From Paraburkholderia flagellata (GTDB taxonomy: Bacteria > Pseudomonadota > Gammaproteobacteria > Burkholderiales > Burkholderiaceae), in assembly GCF_021390645.1 (NCBI RefSeq), contig NZ_JAJEJT010000003.1, positions 1,116,001-1,180,000 of the forward strand: a DNA stretch of 64,000 nt. Reading direction: 5' to 3'. The number at the start of each line of letters is the position of its first letter. Within the stretch, counting starts at the first letter, position 1. Both the position numbers and the translations under genes were made by a program. The notes beneath the pieces were generated by a model. That model did not search any database, was not told where the DNA came from, and was given only the letters and a program-made list of their open reading frames with translations. Positions 8,188 to 16,602 of this stretch are shown in pieces.

Positions 8188-8574
8188 ATGAACAACGTGA
8201 CACGATCCGTGGCCGTCGTCGACGACGAGGAGTCGGTCGGCCGGGCTATCCAGCGCCTGTTGAGGTCGGTCGGCATCGACTCCGACGTGTACACCAGCGG
8301 CGAGGCATTTCTCGACGCGCTGGCGGCTGCGGCGCCTCACGCGCCGGCGTGCGTGGTTCTCGATATCCAGATGCCCGGCATCAACGGTATCGAGGTGCAG
8401 CGCCGGCTGGACGGCACCGGCATCCAGTGCATCGTCATTACGGCGCATGACGATGCGCGCGTGCGCGAGCAGGCGCAGGCAGCCGGCGCGGTTGCGTACC
8501 TGCGCAAGCCGTTCGACGACTCCGCGCTCATCGGCGCGGTCCATGCGGTGCTTGGCGTGCCGCCGTCAAACTGA
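8188..8574 (+). CDS. Single-domain response regulator (FixJ-type receiver)
   Basis: A 128-residue protein that is only a receiver domain. The acidic pair is in VVDDEESV (D12/D13), the phospho-acceptor is D59 in LDIQMPG, VITAHDD follows, and the conserved Lys is K107 in LRKPFD, all intact. There is no output domain, so it presumably works by protein-protein contact or in a phosphorelay. No histidine kinase gene is adjacent. The start is placed at 8188 because the domain begins there; no strong ribosome site is visible and the open frame runs further upstream. Confidence 0.82.
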   Translation: MNNVTRSVAVVDDEESVGRAIQRLLRSVGIDSDVYTSGEAFLDALAAAAPHAPACVVLDIQMPGINGIEVQRRLDGTGIQCIVITAHDDARVREQAQAAGAVAYLRKPFDDSALIGAVHAVLGVPPSN

Positions 8575-8646
8575 AGCGCCGCGTGCCGAATCGGTACAGC
8601 GACGATGTAGCGACCACACCTTGACCCGATCCAGGGAGTCCCCACG

Positions 8647-9990
8647 ATGCAGCGCGCCGAGCTTCTTGTTTGCCACGACTGCGATCTCATGCAGCGCGGC
8701 GCGCCTTGTCCGCCTCGCGGCACGCTGCGATGCATGCGCTGCAACGCCGAACTGGGGCGTGATCTTCCGGAAAGCCTCGGACGTGCGCTCGCGTTCGCGT
8801 TGGGCGCGCTCGTGCTGTTCGTCATTTCCAACCTGTATCCGATCGTCGGGCTCTCCGTGAACGGCAATCTCGTGCTCACGACGCTGTGGCATTCGGTCGA
8901 GATTCTCTATCTCGACGGCATGTGGCCCATCGCGGCGCTGGTGTTCGCCACGACGATCCTCATGCCGGCCATGCAGGTCGTGTGTCTGCTCGCGCTTCTC
9001 GTGCCGCTTGCGGTCAACCGCGCGCCCTGGCATGCGCCGCTCCTGTTCCGCGTGATGTACACCGCACGGCCTTGGGGCATGACCGAGGTGCTGATACTCG
9101 GCCTGCTGGTCGCGCTCGTGAAGCTGTCCCATATCGCAACGGTCGTGACGGGTGTTGCATTGTGGTCGTTCGGTGCATTAATGCTGGTGCTCGCGGGCGC
9201 GAGCGCGGCGTTCGACGCGCGCCAGTTCTGGTCGCGCGTGGCGCGCGCGGCTCGGCGGGCCAAAGCGCCCGATGTGGCCGATGTGACCGACACGCCCGAC
9301 CTCACAACGAACTTCGCGTCTCGCGAGGAGGCCAGAGCACGAGGCGACCGCGCTGCAGGCCCGCTCACCGGCGCCGCGTGCGGGATCGCGCACTGCCATG
9401 CGTGCGGGATGCTCGCGCGCATGCCGGCGGCCGCGCATGCTGCGACTTGCCCGCGCTGCGGCTGCGCCCTGCATCTGCGCAAGGTCGCGAGTCTCTCGCG
9501 CACGTGGGCGCTTCTGGTCGCGGCGGTCGTGCTGTACGTGCCTGCGAACGTGCTACCCGTCATGGACACGAGTTCGCTGTTCGGCACGCAGAAGGACACG
9601 ATCATGAGCGGTGTGGTGTATCTGTGGGTGTCGGGCTCGTGGCCGCTCGCGCTGCTCGTGTTCATTGCCAGCATTGCCGTGCCCATGCTGAAGATTCTCG
9701 GGCTTTCGTATCTGACGTGGTCCACGCAACGCCGCTGGACATGGCTGCCCGAGCAGCGCACGCGCATCTACCGGCTGATCGAGCTGGTCGGCCGCTGGTC
9801 GATGCTCGACATCTACGTCATCACGATGCTCGTTGCGCTGGTGCAGTTCAACGCGCTCGCCACGATCAGGGCGGGGCCCGCCGCGATCGCCTTCGGCGCG
9901 GTCGTGATCCTCACGATGTTCGCCGCGAACATGTTCGATCCGCGTCTCATCTGGGACGCGATGGAGTGCGAGAATGGCAGCACCCGGTAA
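8647..9990 (+). CDS. pqiA: Paraquat-inducible protein A, inner-membrane subunit
   Basis: A 447-residue inner-membrane protein made of two homologous halves. Each half has a cytoplasmic zinc-ribbon-like Cys cluster (CHDCDL with CMRC at the N-terminus, then CHACGML with CPRCGC near 260-275) followed by four transmembrane helices. Each half carries the family signature of a TM helix ending FVISNLYPI or YVPANVLPV. PqiA pairs with the MCE protein PqiB in a proposed inner-to-outer-membrane lipid transport pathway. GGGAG is upstream of the ATG. The 3' end overlaps pqiB by 17 bases. Confidence 0.93.
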   Translation: MQRAELLVCHDCDLMQRGAPCPPRGTLRCMRCNAELGRDLPESLGRALAFALGALVLFVISNLYPIVGLSVNGNLVLTTLWHSVEILYLDGMWPIAALVFATTILMPAMQVVCLLALLVPLAVNRAPWHAPLLFRVMYTARPWGMTEVLILGLLVALVKLSHIATVVTGVALWSFGALMLVLAGASAAFDARQFWSRVARAARRAKAPDVADVTDTPDLTTNFASREEARARGDRAAGPLTGAACGIAHCHACGMLARMPAAAHAATCPRCGCALHLRKVASLSRTWALLVAAVVLYVPANVLPVMDTSSLFGTQKDTIMSGVVYLWVSGSWPLALLVFIASIAVPMLKILGLSYLTWSTQRRWTWLPEQRTRIYRLIELVGRWSMLDIYVITMLVALVQFNALATIRAGPAAIAFGAVVILTMFAANMFDPRLIWDAMECENGSTR

Positions 9991-11599
9991 CGACAATTCC
10001 TTGCCGGATCTGCCCGAGGCGAAGCCGGTGCAGGGTTCGCGCTGGCGCATGCAGATCGTATGGCTCGTGCCGATCGTCGCGGTGCTCATTGGCGGCTGGC
10101 TTGCCGCCAAGGCGATCATCGAGGAAGGGCCGACCATCACGATCAGCTTCAAGACCGGCGACGGGCTCGAGGCCGGCAAAACGAAGATCAAATACAAGGA
10201 CGTCGATATCGGCGTGGTGAAGGCGGTCACGCTCTCGCCCGATCACAAGCGCGTGATCGCGACGGGCGAGCTGGTGAAAGACGCAACGAGCATGCTCGTC
10301 GACAACACGCGCTTCTGGGTCGTGCGCCCGCGCATTTCGGGCGGCACCGTTTCGGGCCTGGGCACGCTGCTCTCGGGCTCGTTCGTCGGCATGGACGAAG
10401 GCAACTCCACCAGAACACGGCGCGACTTCGTGGGACTCGAAGTGCCGCCCGCGATCCCGAGCGACGTGCCGGGGCGCGAATTCGTGCTGCACAGCGTGAA
10501 CATGGGCTCGCTCGATGTCGGCTCGCCGGTGTTCTTCCGCCGTCTTCAGGTCGGGCAGATTGCTTCCTATGAAATGGATCCGAACGGCAAGGGCGTGACG
10601 CTGCGCGTGTTCGTGAACGCGCCCTACGACAGGTTCGTGCGCAGCGACACGCGCTTCTGGCACGCGAGCGGACTCGACGTGTCGCTCAGCCCCGACGGCG
10701 TGCAGATCAACACGCAGTCGGTGGTGTCGCTGCTCATTGGCGGCGTGGCGTTCGAATCGCCTGAAGCCGACGCCGGCGGCGAATCGCCCGAGGCCAACCC
10801 CGACTCGAAATTCGAACTCTATGCCACGCACGCCGACTCGATGAAGGAGCACGACCAGATTGTCGACACCTACGTCGTGACTTTCTACGATTCGGTGCGC
10901 GGGCTGACCGTGGGCGCGCCAGTCGATTTCCGCGGCGTCGTGATCGGCGAGGTCACACGCATCTATACGCGCTTCGACCCGGTGAAGAAACAGTTCAGCA
11001 TTCCTGTTGAAATCAACCTGTATCCACAGCGCTTTACGTCGCGCTTCCAGGATGGCAAGCCGACCGGACGACTCACTGCGGAACCGCGACAGCTTGCCGA
11101 GTTCCTGATTGCCAGCGGCTTCCGGTTCCAGCTGCGCTCGGGCAATCCGCTCACGGGACAGCTCTACGTCGCTTTCGATGTTTTCCCGGACGCGCCGAAG
11201 GCCAAGATCGACTGGTCGAGAACGCCGCCCGAACTGCCGACAGTGCCGCGCACGTTGCAGTCGTTACAGGATTCGCTTACGCGCTTGCTCGCGAAGCTCA
11301 ACGGCATTCCGTTCGACGCGATCGGCGCAAGCGCGCAGCGCACGCTGCAAAGCGCGAACGACGTGATGGCGAAACTCGGCAACGACGTCGTACCGCAGGC
11401 GCACGACACGCTCTCGGCCGCGCAGTCCACGCTCAACTCGGCCACCGACGCCTTGCAGCCCGACTCGCAGCTTCAGCAGAACACGAGTGACGCCATGCGT
11501 GAACTGGCGCGCACCGCCGCTTCCGTGCGCATGCTCACGGACTATCTCGAGCGCCATCCCGAGGCCGTGGTGCAGGGCAAACCTGGAGGCAAGCAGTGA
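9974..11599 (+). CDS. pqiB: Paraquat-inducible protein B, MCE-domain tunnel protein
   Basis: A 541-residue protein with one N-terminal transmembrane helix (IVWLVPIVAVLIGGWLAA, about 27-45), then three MCE/MlaD domains. These begin near ITISFKTGDGLEAGKTK, FVLHSVNMGSLDVGSPV and VVTFYDSVRGLTVGAPV. The C-terminal ~150 residues are alpha-helical and coiled-coil-like, consistent with the needle that spans the periplasm in PqiB. The family forms a hexameric channel from the inner membrane toward the outer membrane and is implicated in lipid traffic. It overlaps pqiA by 17 bases and pqiC by 4, so translation is probably coupled. Confidence 0.93.
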   Translation: MAAPGNDNSLPDLPEAKPVQGSRWRMQIVWLVPIVAVLIGGWLAAKAIIEEGPTITISFKTGDGLEAGKTKIKYKDVDIGVVKAVTLSPDHKRVIATGELVKDATSMLVDNTRFWVVRPRISGGTVSGLGTLLSGSFVGMDEGNSTRTRRDFVGLEVPPAIPSDVPGREFVLHSVNMGSLDVGSPVFFRRLQVGQIASYEMDPNGKGVTLRVFVNAPYDRFVRSDTRFWHASGLDVSLSPDGVQINTQSVVSLLIGGVAFESPEADAGGESPEANPDSKFELYATHADSMKEHDQIVDTYVVTFYDSVRGLTVGAPVDFRGVVIGEVTRIYTRFDPVKKQFSIPVEINLYPQRFTSRFQDGKPTGRLTAEPRQLAEFLIASGFRFQLRSGNPLTGQLYVAFDVFPDAPKAKIDWSRTPPELPTVPRTLQSLQDSLTRLLAKLNGIPFDAIGASAQRTLQSANDVMAKLGNDVVPQAHDTLSAAQSTLNSATDALQPDSQLQQNTSDAMRELARTAASVRMLTDYLERHPEAVVQGKPGGKQ

Positions 11600-12231
11600 A
11601 TCGCCGCAATGTGACCTTGCATACCGTTCTCGCCGCCGCGATGGTATGGCTCGCGGGATGCTCCTCGCCGTCGCCCACGTTCTATGCGCTGCGCGCCGAC
11701 GACGCGAGCGCCGCGACGTCCACCGCAGCGAGCGCCGTGCCAACCGGCGCTGCTGCGCTCGATGTCGTCGTCGGTCCAGTGACCGTCCCCGACATGGTGG
11801 ACCGGCCGCAAATCGTCACGCGCAATCCGGACAACACGATCGAGCTGAACGAGTTCGCGCGCTGGGCCTCGCCGCTCAAGCTGGACATCGGGCGCGTCGT
11901 TGCCGCGGACCTCGCGCAGCGGCTCGGTACGGCGCGCGTTTCGACGATCGATGTTGGCGGCACCACGCCGCCCGTCTGGCGCGTTCGCGTGGATATCACG
12001 CGCATTGACAGCGTGCTGGGGAATTCGGTGACGATCGAAGCGCAATGGGTCGTGAAGCCGCCTGATCACCAGGCGCTGATGCTCGGGCACACGGTGGCGC
12101 ATGAGCAGGTGACGAGCCAGGATTACGGCGCGCTCGTCAACGCGCACGACCGCGCACTCGCCACCATCAGCGCCGACATAGCCACAGCGATTCGCGCGGG
12201 CCACGCAACAGTTGGCAGTGCGACGGATTGA
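11596..12231 (+). CDS. pqiC: PqiC-type outer-membrane lipoprotein
   Basis: A 211-residue lipoprotein (lipobox WLAGC at about 19-23) of the ABC-type transport auxiliary/DUF330 family: PTFYALR after the Cys, VGPVTVPDMVDRPQIVTR near 60-80, then NEFARWASPL. In E. coli PqiC sits in the outer membrane and completes the PqiAB complex. The start overlaps the pqiB stop (ATGA). All three pqi genes are intact. Confidence 0.9.
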   Translation: MNRRNVTLHTVLAAAMVWLAGCSSPSPTFYALRADDASAATSTAASAVPTGAAALDVVVGPVTVPDMVDRPQIVTRNPDNTIELNEFARWASPLKLDIGRVVAADLAQRLGTARVSTIDVGGTTPPVWRVRVDITRIDSVLGNSVTIEAQWVVKPPDHQALMLGHTVAHEQVTSQDYGALVNAHDRALATISADIATAIRAGHATVGSATD

Positions 12232-12250
12232 TCGCGCCACGCGGGATCTC

Positions 12251-13084
12251 ATGAAGACGTTGTGTTGCGCGTTGCTGGCACTGAGTACGGCGCTGGCGTT
12301 GGTGGCACACGATGCGTCGGGCAGCGTGCCGCGCAACGAGGACGCGCCTGCGGGACTCTTCACCGTGCTCGATTTCGTTGTCGCGCCCGCTGAACAAATG
12401 TCCGCGCAGAGCGCGGTTGCCTTGAGCGAGACCGGCGTGGAGCAGGAGACGATCAAGGCGCGCATCGTCGAAGCCTGGTTCTACCGGTTGCGTGCGGACC
12501 CGGCCGTCGCGGTCGCCGTGCCCGGCGGCGTGGCGGGCCTCGAAGCGCGCTTGCGCGACGACGCGGCGCGCGAGCGCCTGATCCGCAGCGGCATTGCGCG
12601 CCTGACGCCGCCCGACCGGTTGGCGTACTTCACGCTGCTTGCGAAGTACATGGGACGCGTGGCGCGCGGCAATTGCCAGGGGATCGCCAGCGTGCAGGAC
12701 ATTGCCGACCGCATTTCGATCGGCAGCATGAGCGATGCCGACACGGCCGAATACTTCTCGTTGCTCTACCGCGTGGTGATCCGGTCCCTGCTGGCCGCGC
12801 CGCTCACACTACCCACGCCCGTGGCGTACGAGAGGGCATTGCGGCATCTGGACGATGCGGTCAACGCGGCGCTCGCGGGCGATCCGCTGGCCGTGGCGCG
12901 GCTCGCACGCGTCACGAACGGCGGGCCTGGCGCCACGATGGCCGACGTTTGCTGGGCGAGCGCGGTGCTCATGCGCTCGACGGCGGCGATGAGCGGGCCG
13001 GATCGCGACGCATTGCTGCTCTATATGCTCGGCGAAGGCGCACCGGCGCAGGCGCCTGCGCACGACTCCGCGAACGCGCCTTGA
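12251..13084 (+). CDS. Exported protein of unknown function, fourth gene of pqi operon
   Basis: A 277-residue protein with an N-terminal signal peptide (MKTLCCALLALSTALALVAHDASG). The mature protein is alpha-helical, with no transmembrane helix after the signal and Cys residues near 140 and 236. I recognise no domain. The ATG at 12251 is 19 bases after the pqiC stop, with only a weak GGGA upstream, so it is probably cotranscribed with pqiABC. A lipid-transport accessory role is possible from position only. Confidence 0.7.
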   Translation: MKTLCCALLALSTALALVAHDASGSVPRNEDAPAGLFTVLDFVVAPAEQMSAQSAVALSETGVEQETIKARIVEAWFYRLRADPAVAVAVPGGVAGLEARLRDDAARERLIRSGIARLTPPDRLAYFTLLAKYMGRVARGNCQGIASVQDIADRISIGSMSDADTAEYFSLLYRVVIRSLLAAPLTLPTPVAYERALRHLDDAVNAALAGDPLAVARLARVTNGGPGATMADVCWASAVLMRSTAAMSGPDRDALLLYMLGEGAPAQAPAHDSANAP

Positions 13085-13102
13085 TCGGGCCAATGCGACG
13101 TG

Positions 13103-14020
13103 TCAGGGCGAAGCCTTCGACCAGCCCGGGCCCGGATCGAAAGACGTCATCGCTTCGGCTTTCGCCGCGCCATCGGGGCCGAGATCGCGCTCGTAGACCT
13201 GGCCGTCGTGGCTCACCATGAACGTCTTGATGCCCGTGTCGCCGTAACGCACGGGCCATGCCACGACGCCGAAGCCGCCGAACAGCTTGTCGTGGACCAT
13301 GTAGTTGTACGAGCCGCCCGGCGCGTGCGGACCCTGTGAGGTCAGCAGCTTGTAGTGGTAGCCGTAGTAACCCGCGTTTTCGGCGTTGCGCGTCCCGGCC
13401 GTGAGAAATGCGGCGCCTAGCGGACTCGGCGTCTGGTCGGGGCCGGTCGGCCAGTACAGGCCGTCCTGTTTGCCCGGCGAACTCGCGAGCTTGCTGGCGT
13501 AGACCAGCATGGTGTTGCCGTCGTGATACGTCTGCGCATATTCGCGCTGCGCGTCGTAGACCGCGAGCATCGTCTGCATCACGGCAAGTTCGTTGCGGCC
13601 GATGCGGCGCACGCGCATTTCCTCGACACCGGCGCGCGTGTCGAAGTGCCAGCCGTGAGCGGTTTTGACGAGCGGAACCGGAAAGGTCCACCCGTCGTCG
13701 CCCACGCCGATGACTGCATGATTTGCATCGGTATCCTGAATGGTGTGCGAGGTCTTCCATTCGCTCAGGAATTTGTCGCGGACTTCGGCGCCAACCGGAG
13801 GGATGAGTTGGCGGAAATCGGCGCCAAAAAGCGTGCGCAATTCCGCTTCGTCGTTGCCGGCCACGGCGTTGCCGAACGCGGTCATCGCGGCGTCGGGCGT
13901 AGCGAAGGTGCTTTGCCCGGCGGCCGCGCAAGGCCGTGGCGCGTACGCCAGGAGTGCGATGGCAATAGCTGCTGCGGCCGCTGCGGATGCCGCCGGACGG
14001 AGAAACTCATGTCTGTTCAT
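13103..14020 (-). CDS. DUF2950 family exported protein
   Basis: A 305-residue protein with a signal sequence ending near PRPCAAAGQ. The DUF2950 pattern is clear: FATPDAAMTAFGNAVAGND, then FLSEWKTSH, DDGWTFPVPLVK, GWHFDTRAGVEEMRVRRIG, GYYGYHYKLLTSQG and FGVVAWPVRYGDTGIKTFMV. The function is unknown; the family co-occurs with DUF3300 proteins. Its start is 11 bases after the DUF3300 stop, with AGGAGAAC upstream of the ATG, so the two form an operon. It converges with the pqi operon (18-base gap). Confidence 0.9.
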   Translation of the reverse strand: MNRHEFLRPAASAAAAAAIAIALLAYAPRPCAAAGQSTFATPDAAMTAFGNAVAGNDEAELRTLFGADFRQLIPPVGAEVRDKFLSEWKTSHTIQDTDANHAVIGVGDDGWTFPVPLVKTAHGWHFDTRAGVEEMRVRRIGRNELAVMQTMLAVYDAQREYAQTYHDGNTMLVYASKLASSPGKQDGLYWPTGPDQTPSPLGAAFLTAGTRNAENAGYYGYHYKLLTSQGPHAPGGSYNYMVHDKLFGGFGVVAWPVRYGDTGIKTFMVSHDGQVYERDLGPDGAAKAEAMTSFDPGPGWSKASP

Positions 14021-14031
14021 GGCTGTTCTCC

Positions 14032-15507
14032 TTAGCGCCTGCCGCCGCCGCCGCGACCACCGCCGCCGCCGCTGCGCATACCGCCGCCGCCACTCGGGCG
14101 ATTGAACCCCGAGGATTGCACGCTGGAGCGGCCGCGGCTCGCGTCGCGCTGGGTGGCGCCGCCGCTGCCTACCCCCTGGAAGGCGCCGTCACGTCCGCCG
14201 CCGCTGTAGCCCCTTCCACCACCGCCTGCGCCGGTGCTTACGCGATTGCTCGCACCTGCGTTGTTGCCCACGCCCGCGCGATTGCCGCCCGCATTGCCGC
14301 CGGGACCGTTATTGCCGACGTTCCCGCGATTGCCCGCCGCCCCGTTGTCGCCGAAATTCGCGCGATTGCCGACACTCGCGTTATTTCCGGGGCCGCCGCG
14401 ATCGCCGAGATTGCCCTGATTCCCGCGGTTTCCATTACCGATGCCCTGATCCCCGCGGTTTCCATTGCCGATGCCCTGGTTCCCGCGATTTCCATTGCCG
14501 ATGCCCTGGCCCGCGCCGGCACCGCCGCGGTTGCCCGCGCGATCGGCCACGTTGGCGCCGCCCTGGCCATTCTGGCCGTTGCGGCCGCGATAGTCGCGGC
14601 GTCCGTCGGCGCCCCCCACGTTGTTGCCGAATTTTTCGCGCGTGGCATTGTCACGGTACGCAACGCCCTGGCGATGGCTCGAATCGTGCTGCCACCTGCC
14701 TCCCTGAACCTTCGTGCTGTCGAAATTACGATTGACGTTCCTGGCCTTGTCCACGTTGATGTTGACGTCGCCGCCGCCCCAGTTGCAGTTGCTGAAGATC
14801 GCGCCTGCGGCGGCAAGGCCGACGCCCCAGGCGAAGCCGGTCATCAGCGCGCCGCCGGGATAGTAAGCGGGAGACGGCGGCCAGGCGTACGGCGGGTAAG
14901 CCGGGTAGCTCCATGCGCCGTATACGACCGTGGGGTTGTACGCGGGCACGTAGATTACCTCGGGGTTGGCAGGCTCGATCTTCACGATGGTCTGGCCGCC
15001 TTGCGCGGGCGGCTGTTCGACCACGACCTTTTGCTGCTCGTTGCTCTTCAGGTTGCCCGAATCCTGCGCGCGCGCACGCAGGCGCTGCACAGCGGCGAGC
15101 ACATCCTTTTCCTGGGCGAGGAACGCGTCACCGAGTTTCTGGGTCCAGTCGAGCTTTTCGCTCATCGGTTCGAGCGCTTGCGGGAAGGCGACGAGCGATT
15201 TCACGCTCGTGTCCCACGTCTGGTCCTGTACGGCCTTCACAGCGTCGTCACCCTTCACATTCGGGTGCTCCTTGACCCAGCGCGCCGCGTGCACGATTTC
15301 CAGCGGGTAGGTGGAGGCCATCAGGACCTGTGCCAGCACCGAATCGGGGTAGAGCGCAATGGGCGCGACGAGCGCTTCCAGCTCCTCGGGTTTGTAGGGG
15401 GCGGGCTGCGGCGCATCTTGCGCATGCAGCGACTGAGCGCCTGCGAACAGCAACGCGAACACGAGCAGGCAGACCGTGTGCATGCGTTGTTTGATCCATG
15501 AGGTCAT
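14032..15507 (-). CDS. DUF3300 family exported protein with Gly/Asn-rich repeat tail
   Basis: A 491-residue protein. The signal peptide ends near SLHAQDAP. The DUF3300 domain (about 35-260) includes EELEALVAPIALYPDSVLAQ, STYPLEIVHAARWVKEHP and VIYVPAYNPTVVYGAW. After it the protein becomes low complexity: a Gly/Asn/Arg-rich region with a tandem QGIGNGNRGN decapeptide and a Gly/Arg/Ser end (GGGGRGGGGRR). The domain is predicted to sit in the periplasm or be surface-exposed. The ATG at 15507 with GGAAGGA upstream is preferred to one nine codons earlier. It is the first gene of an operon with DUF2950. Confidence 0.88.
   Translation of the reverse strand: MTSWIKQRMHTVCLLVFALLFAGAQSLHAQDAPQPAPYKPEELEALVAPIALYPDSVLAQVLMASTYPLEIVHAARWVKEHPNVKGDDAVKAVQDQTWDTSVKSLVAFPQALEPMSEKLDWTQKLGDAFLAQEKDVLAAVQRLRARAQDSGNLKSNEQQKVVVEQPPAQGGQTIVKIEPANPEVIYVPAYNPTVVYGAWSYPAYPPYAWPPSPAYYPGGALMTGFAWGVGLAAAGAIFSNCNWGGGDVNINVDKARNVNRNFDSTKVQGGRWQHDSSHRQGVAYRDNATREKFGNNVGGADGRRDYRGRNGQNGQGGANVADRAGNRGGAGAGQGIGNGNRGNQGIGNGNRGDQGIGNGNRGNQGNLGDRGGPGNNASVGNRANFGDNGAAGNRGNVGNNGPGGNAGGNRAGVGNNAGASNRVSTGAGGGGRGYSGGGRDGAFQGVGSGGATQRDASRGRSSVQSSGFNRPSGGGGMRSGGGGGRGGGGRR
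14414..14503 (-). repeat. Three 30-bp in-frame tandem repeats in the DUF3300 gene
   Basis: Three consecutive 30-base units (14414-14443, 14444-14473, 14474-14503) encode three near-identical QGIGNGNRG(N/D) decapeptides. They differ at only a few bases, mainly third positions and one N/D change. A region like this can expand or contract by slippage. Confidence 0.85.
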
Positions 15508-15747
15508 GGCCGATCCTTCCATTCGTTTGCTCAACCAGACTACGGGGCGGATAGCGACAACGAGAAGGGGTGAGCGCGTGCGCGCGCATTATCTTTCGAG
15601 TGTGGCGAGGCGGGGAGGCCCACGGGTATAGTCCGGTAAGCCGCCTTGTGCTGGCAATCGGACCAGAGTCCTATTGACAGCGGAATGACCGCGCAACGAT
15701 GCTACTCAATCGTCAAGGCAGGCAGCGTGCATACCCGGAGGTCCAAA

Positions 15748-15975
15748 ATGAAGATGCGTTTTGCTGCGCCGTGTGCGGCGGCGCTCCTGCTTTGCGCGCC
15801 CGCTTTCATGTCTGAGGTATATGCGCAAGCAGGAACGATGGGTTCGAAGCAGATGCGGGACGTGCAGCGCAAAGCGGAGCACAAGGCTCGCTCGAACCAG
15901 TCTCAGCAACATGCTCAGCAGAAGACGACGCAGCATCATGCGGCCAGCGCGGCGGCACCGGCTTCGGCGCCTTGA
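15748..15975 (+). CDS. Small exported basic protein
   Basis: A 75-residue protein: signal peptide MKMRFAAPCAAALLLCAPAF to about EVYAQ, then a basic, Gln/His/Lys-rich mature part (SKQMRDVQRKAEHKARSNQ) ending in an Ala/Pro tail. The ATG at 15748 has GGAGG six bases upstream. No domain is recognised. It is monocistronic between the divergent DUF3300 operon and an AT-rich gap. Confidence 0.65.
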   Translation: MKMRFAAPCAAALLLCAPAFMSEVYAQAGTMGSKQMRDVQRKAEHKARSNQSQQHAQQKTTQHHAASAAAPASAP

Positions 15976-16019
15976 TCGGCAATGGCACCACACGGGCAGT
16001 CACACGCTAAAAGTGTGAC

Positions 16020-16345
16020 TGATCCTGCCAGCCATTCAGAGCGTTTCCAGTCTGCAATAATGGCGACGGTTATTTCATAAAAAACATAATAGATAATTCG
16101 CAATACAAAAAACGCGACCGCTATTCATATTGAATAAACCGCAATAGCGATTGCGCGAACAATTATCGAGAGCAAAGATAACGTTCGCAAATATATCCCG
16201 CAAATAGTCAGTGTATATAAAGCAAGCGCAAGCGCATTCAAGCCATCGGGCGCTTGAATGGCAACGTATGCGGAAAAAATTATCGAAAACGATTGCGCGC
16301 GGGAAGAATCTCCGGCAATTTCTTTCATATAATTAACGCGCGGTG
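16020..16345. other. AT-rich intergenic island
   Basis: About 320 bases are visibly richer in A and T than anything else in the window, with many AATA/TTAT runs. A 67-codon open frame on the minus strand (16125-16328) encodes a hydrophobic peptide but lacks a ribosome site, so I do not call it a gene. The stretch may be a promoter or leader region, an xenogeneic-silencer target, or a remnant of transferred DNA. Confidence 0.45.
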
Positions 16346-16456
16346 AAAGCGTGCAGCCGCGCTGTTCCGCGACGATGATCCCATCTATTCTTTCTTCAAT
16401 GGCTGACTCATTCTCCGGAACTGCCGGAGCGGTCTTCGAATATCGAAAGCAGGCGG

Positions 16457-16477
16457 CAGTCAGCAGTCAGCAGTCAG
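16457..16477 (+). repeat. Three tandem CAGTCAG heptamers
   Basis: The 21 bases consist of CAGTCAG three times without interruption, about 125 bases upstream of the histidine kinase start. They could be a slippage-prone tract or protein-binding repeats; nothing more can be said from sequence. Confidence 0.7.
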
Positions 16478-16602
16478 TATTGGGGCGCAACCTGCCCCGC
16501 AAACGGCCGGAATTCTGGTGCTCGTCAAATCCGCCCTGCCTGGCGCTGAAGCGTTTGAAACGTTTCTCACGCCACAGCGGGGCAGCGTAGTCGGAGGACA
16601 CC

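Noticed and set aside
14414..14503. Possible CRISPR-like repeats
   Set aside because: The three 30-base units are contiguous with no spacers and encode a decapeptide in the DUF3300 frame, so they are a coding tandem repeat.
16125..16328. 67-codon hydrophobic open frame in the AT-rich island (minus)
   Set aside because: No ribosome site and no family similarity; hydrophobicity follows from the AT-rich codons.
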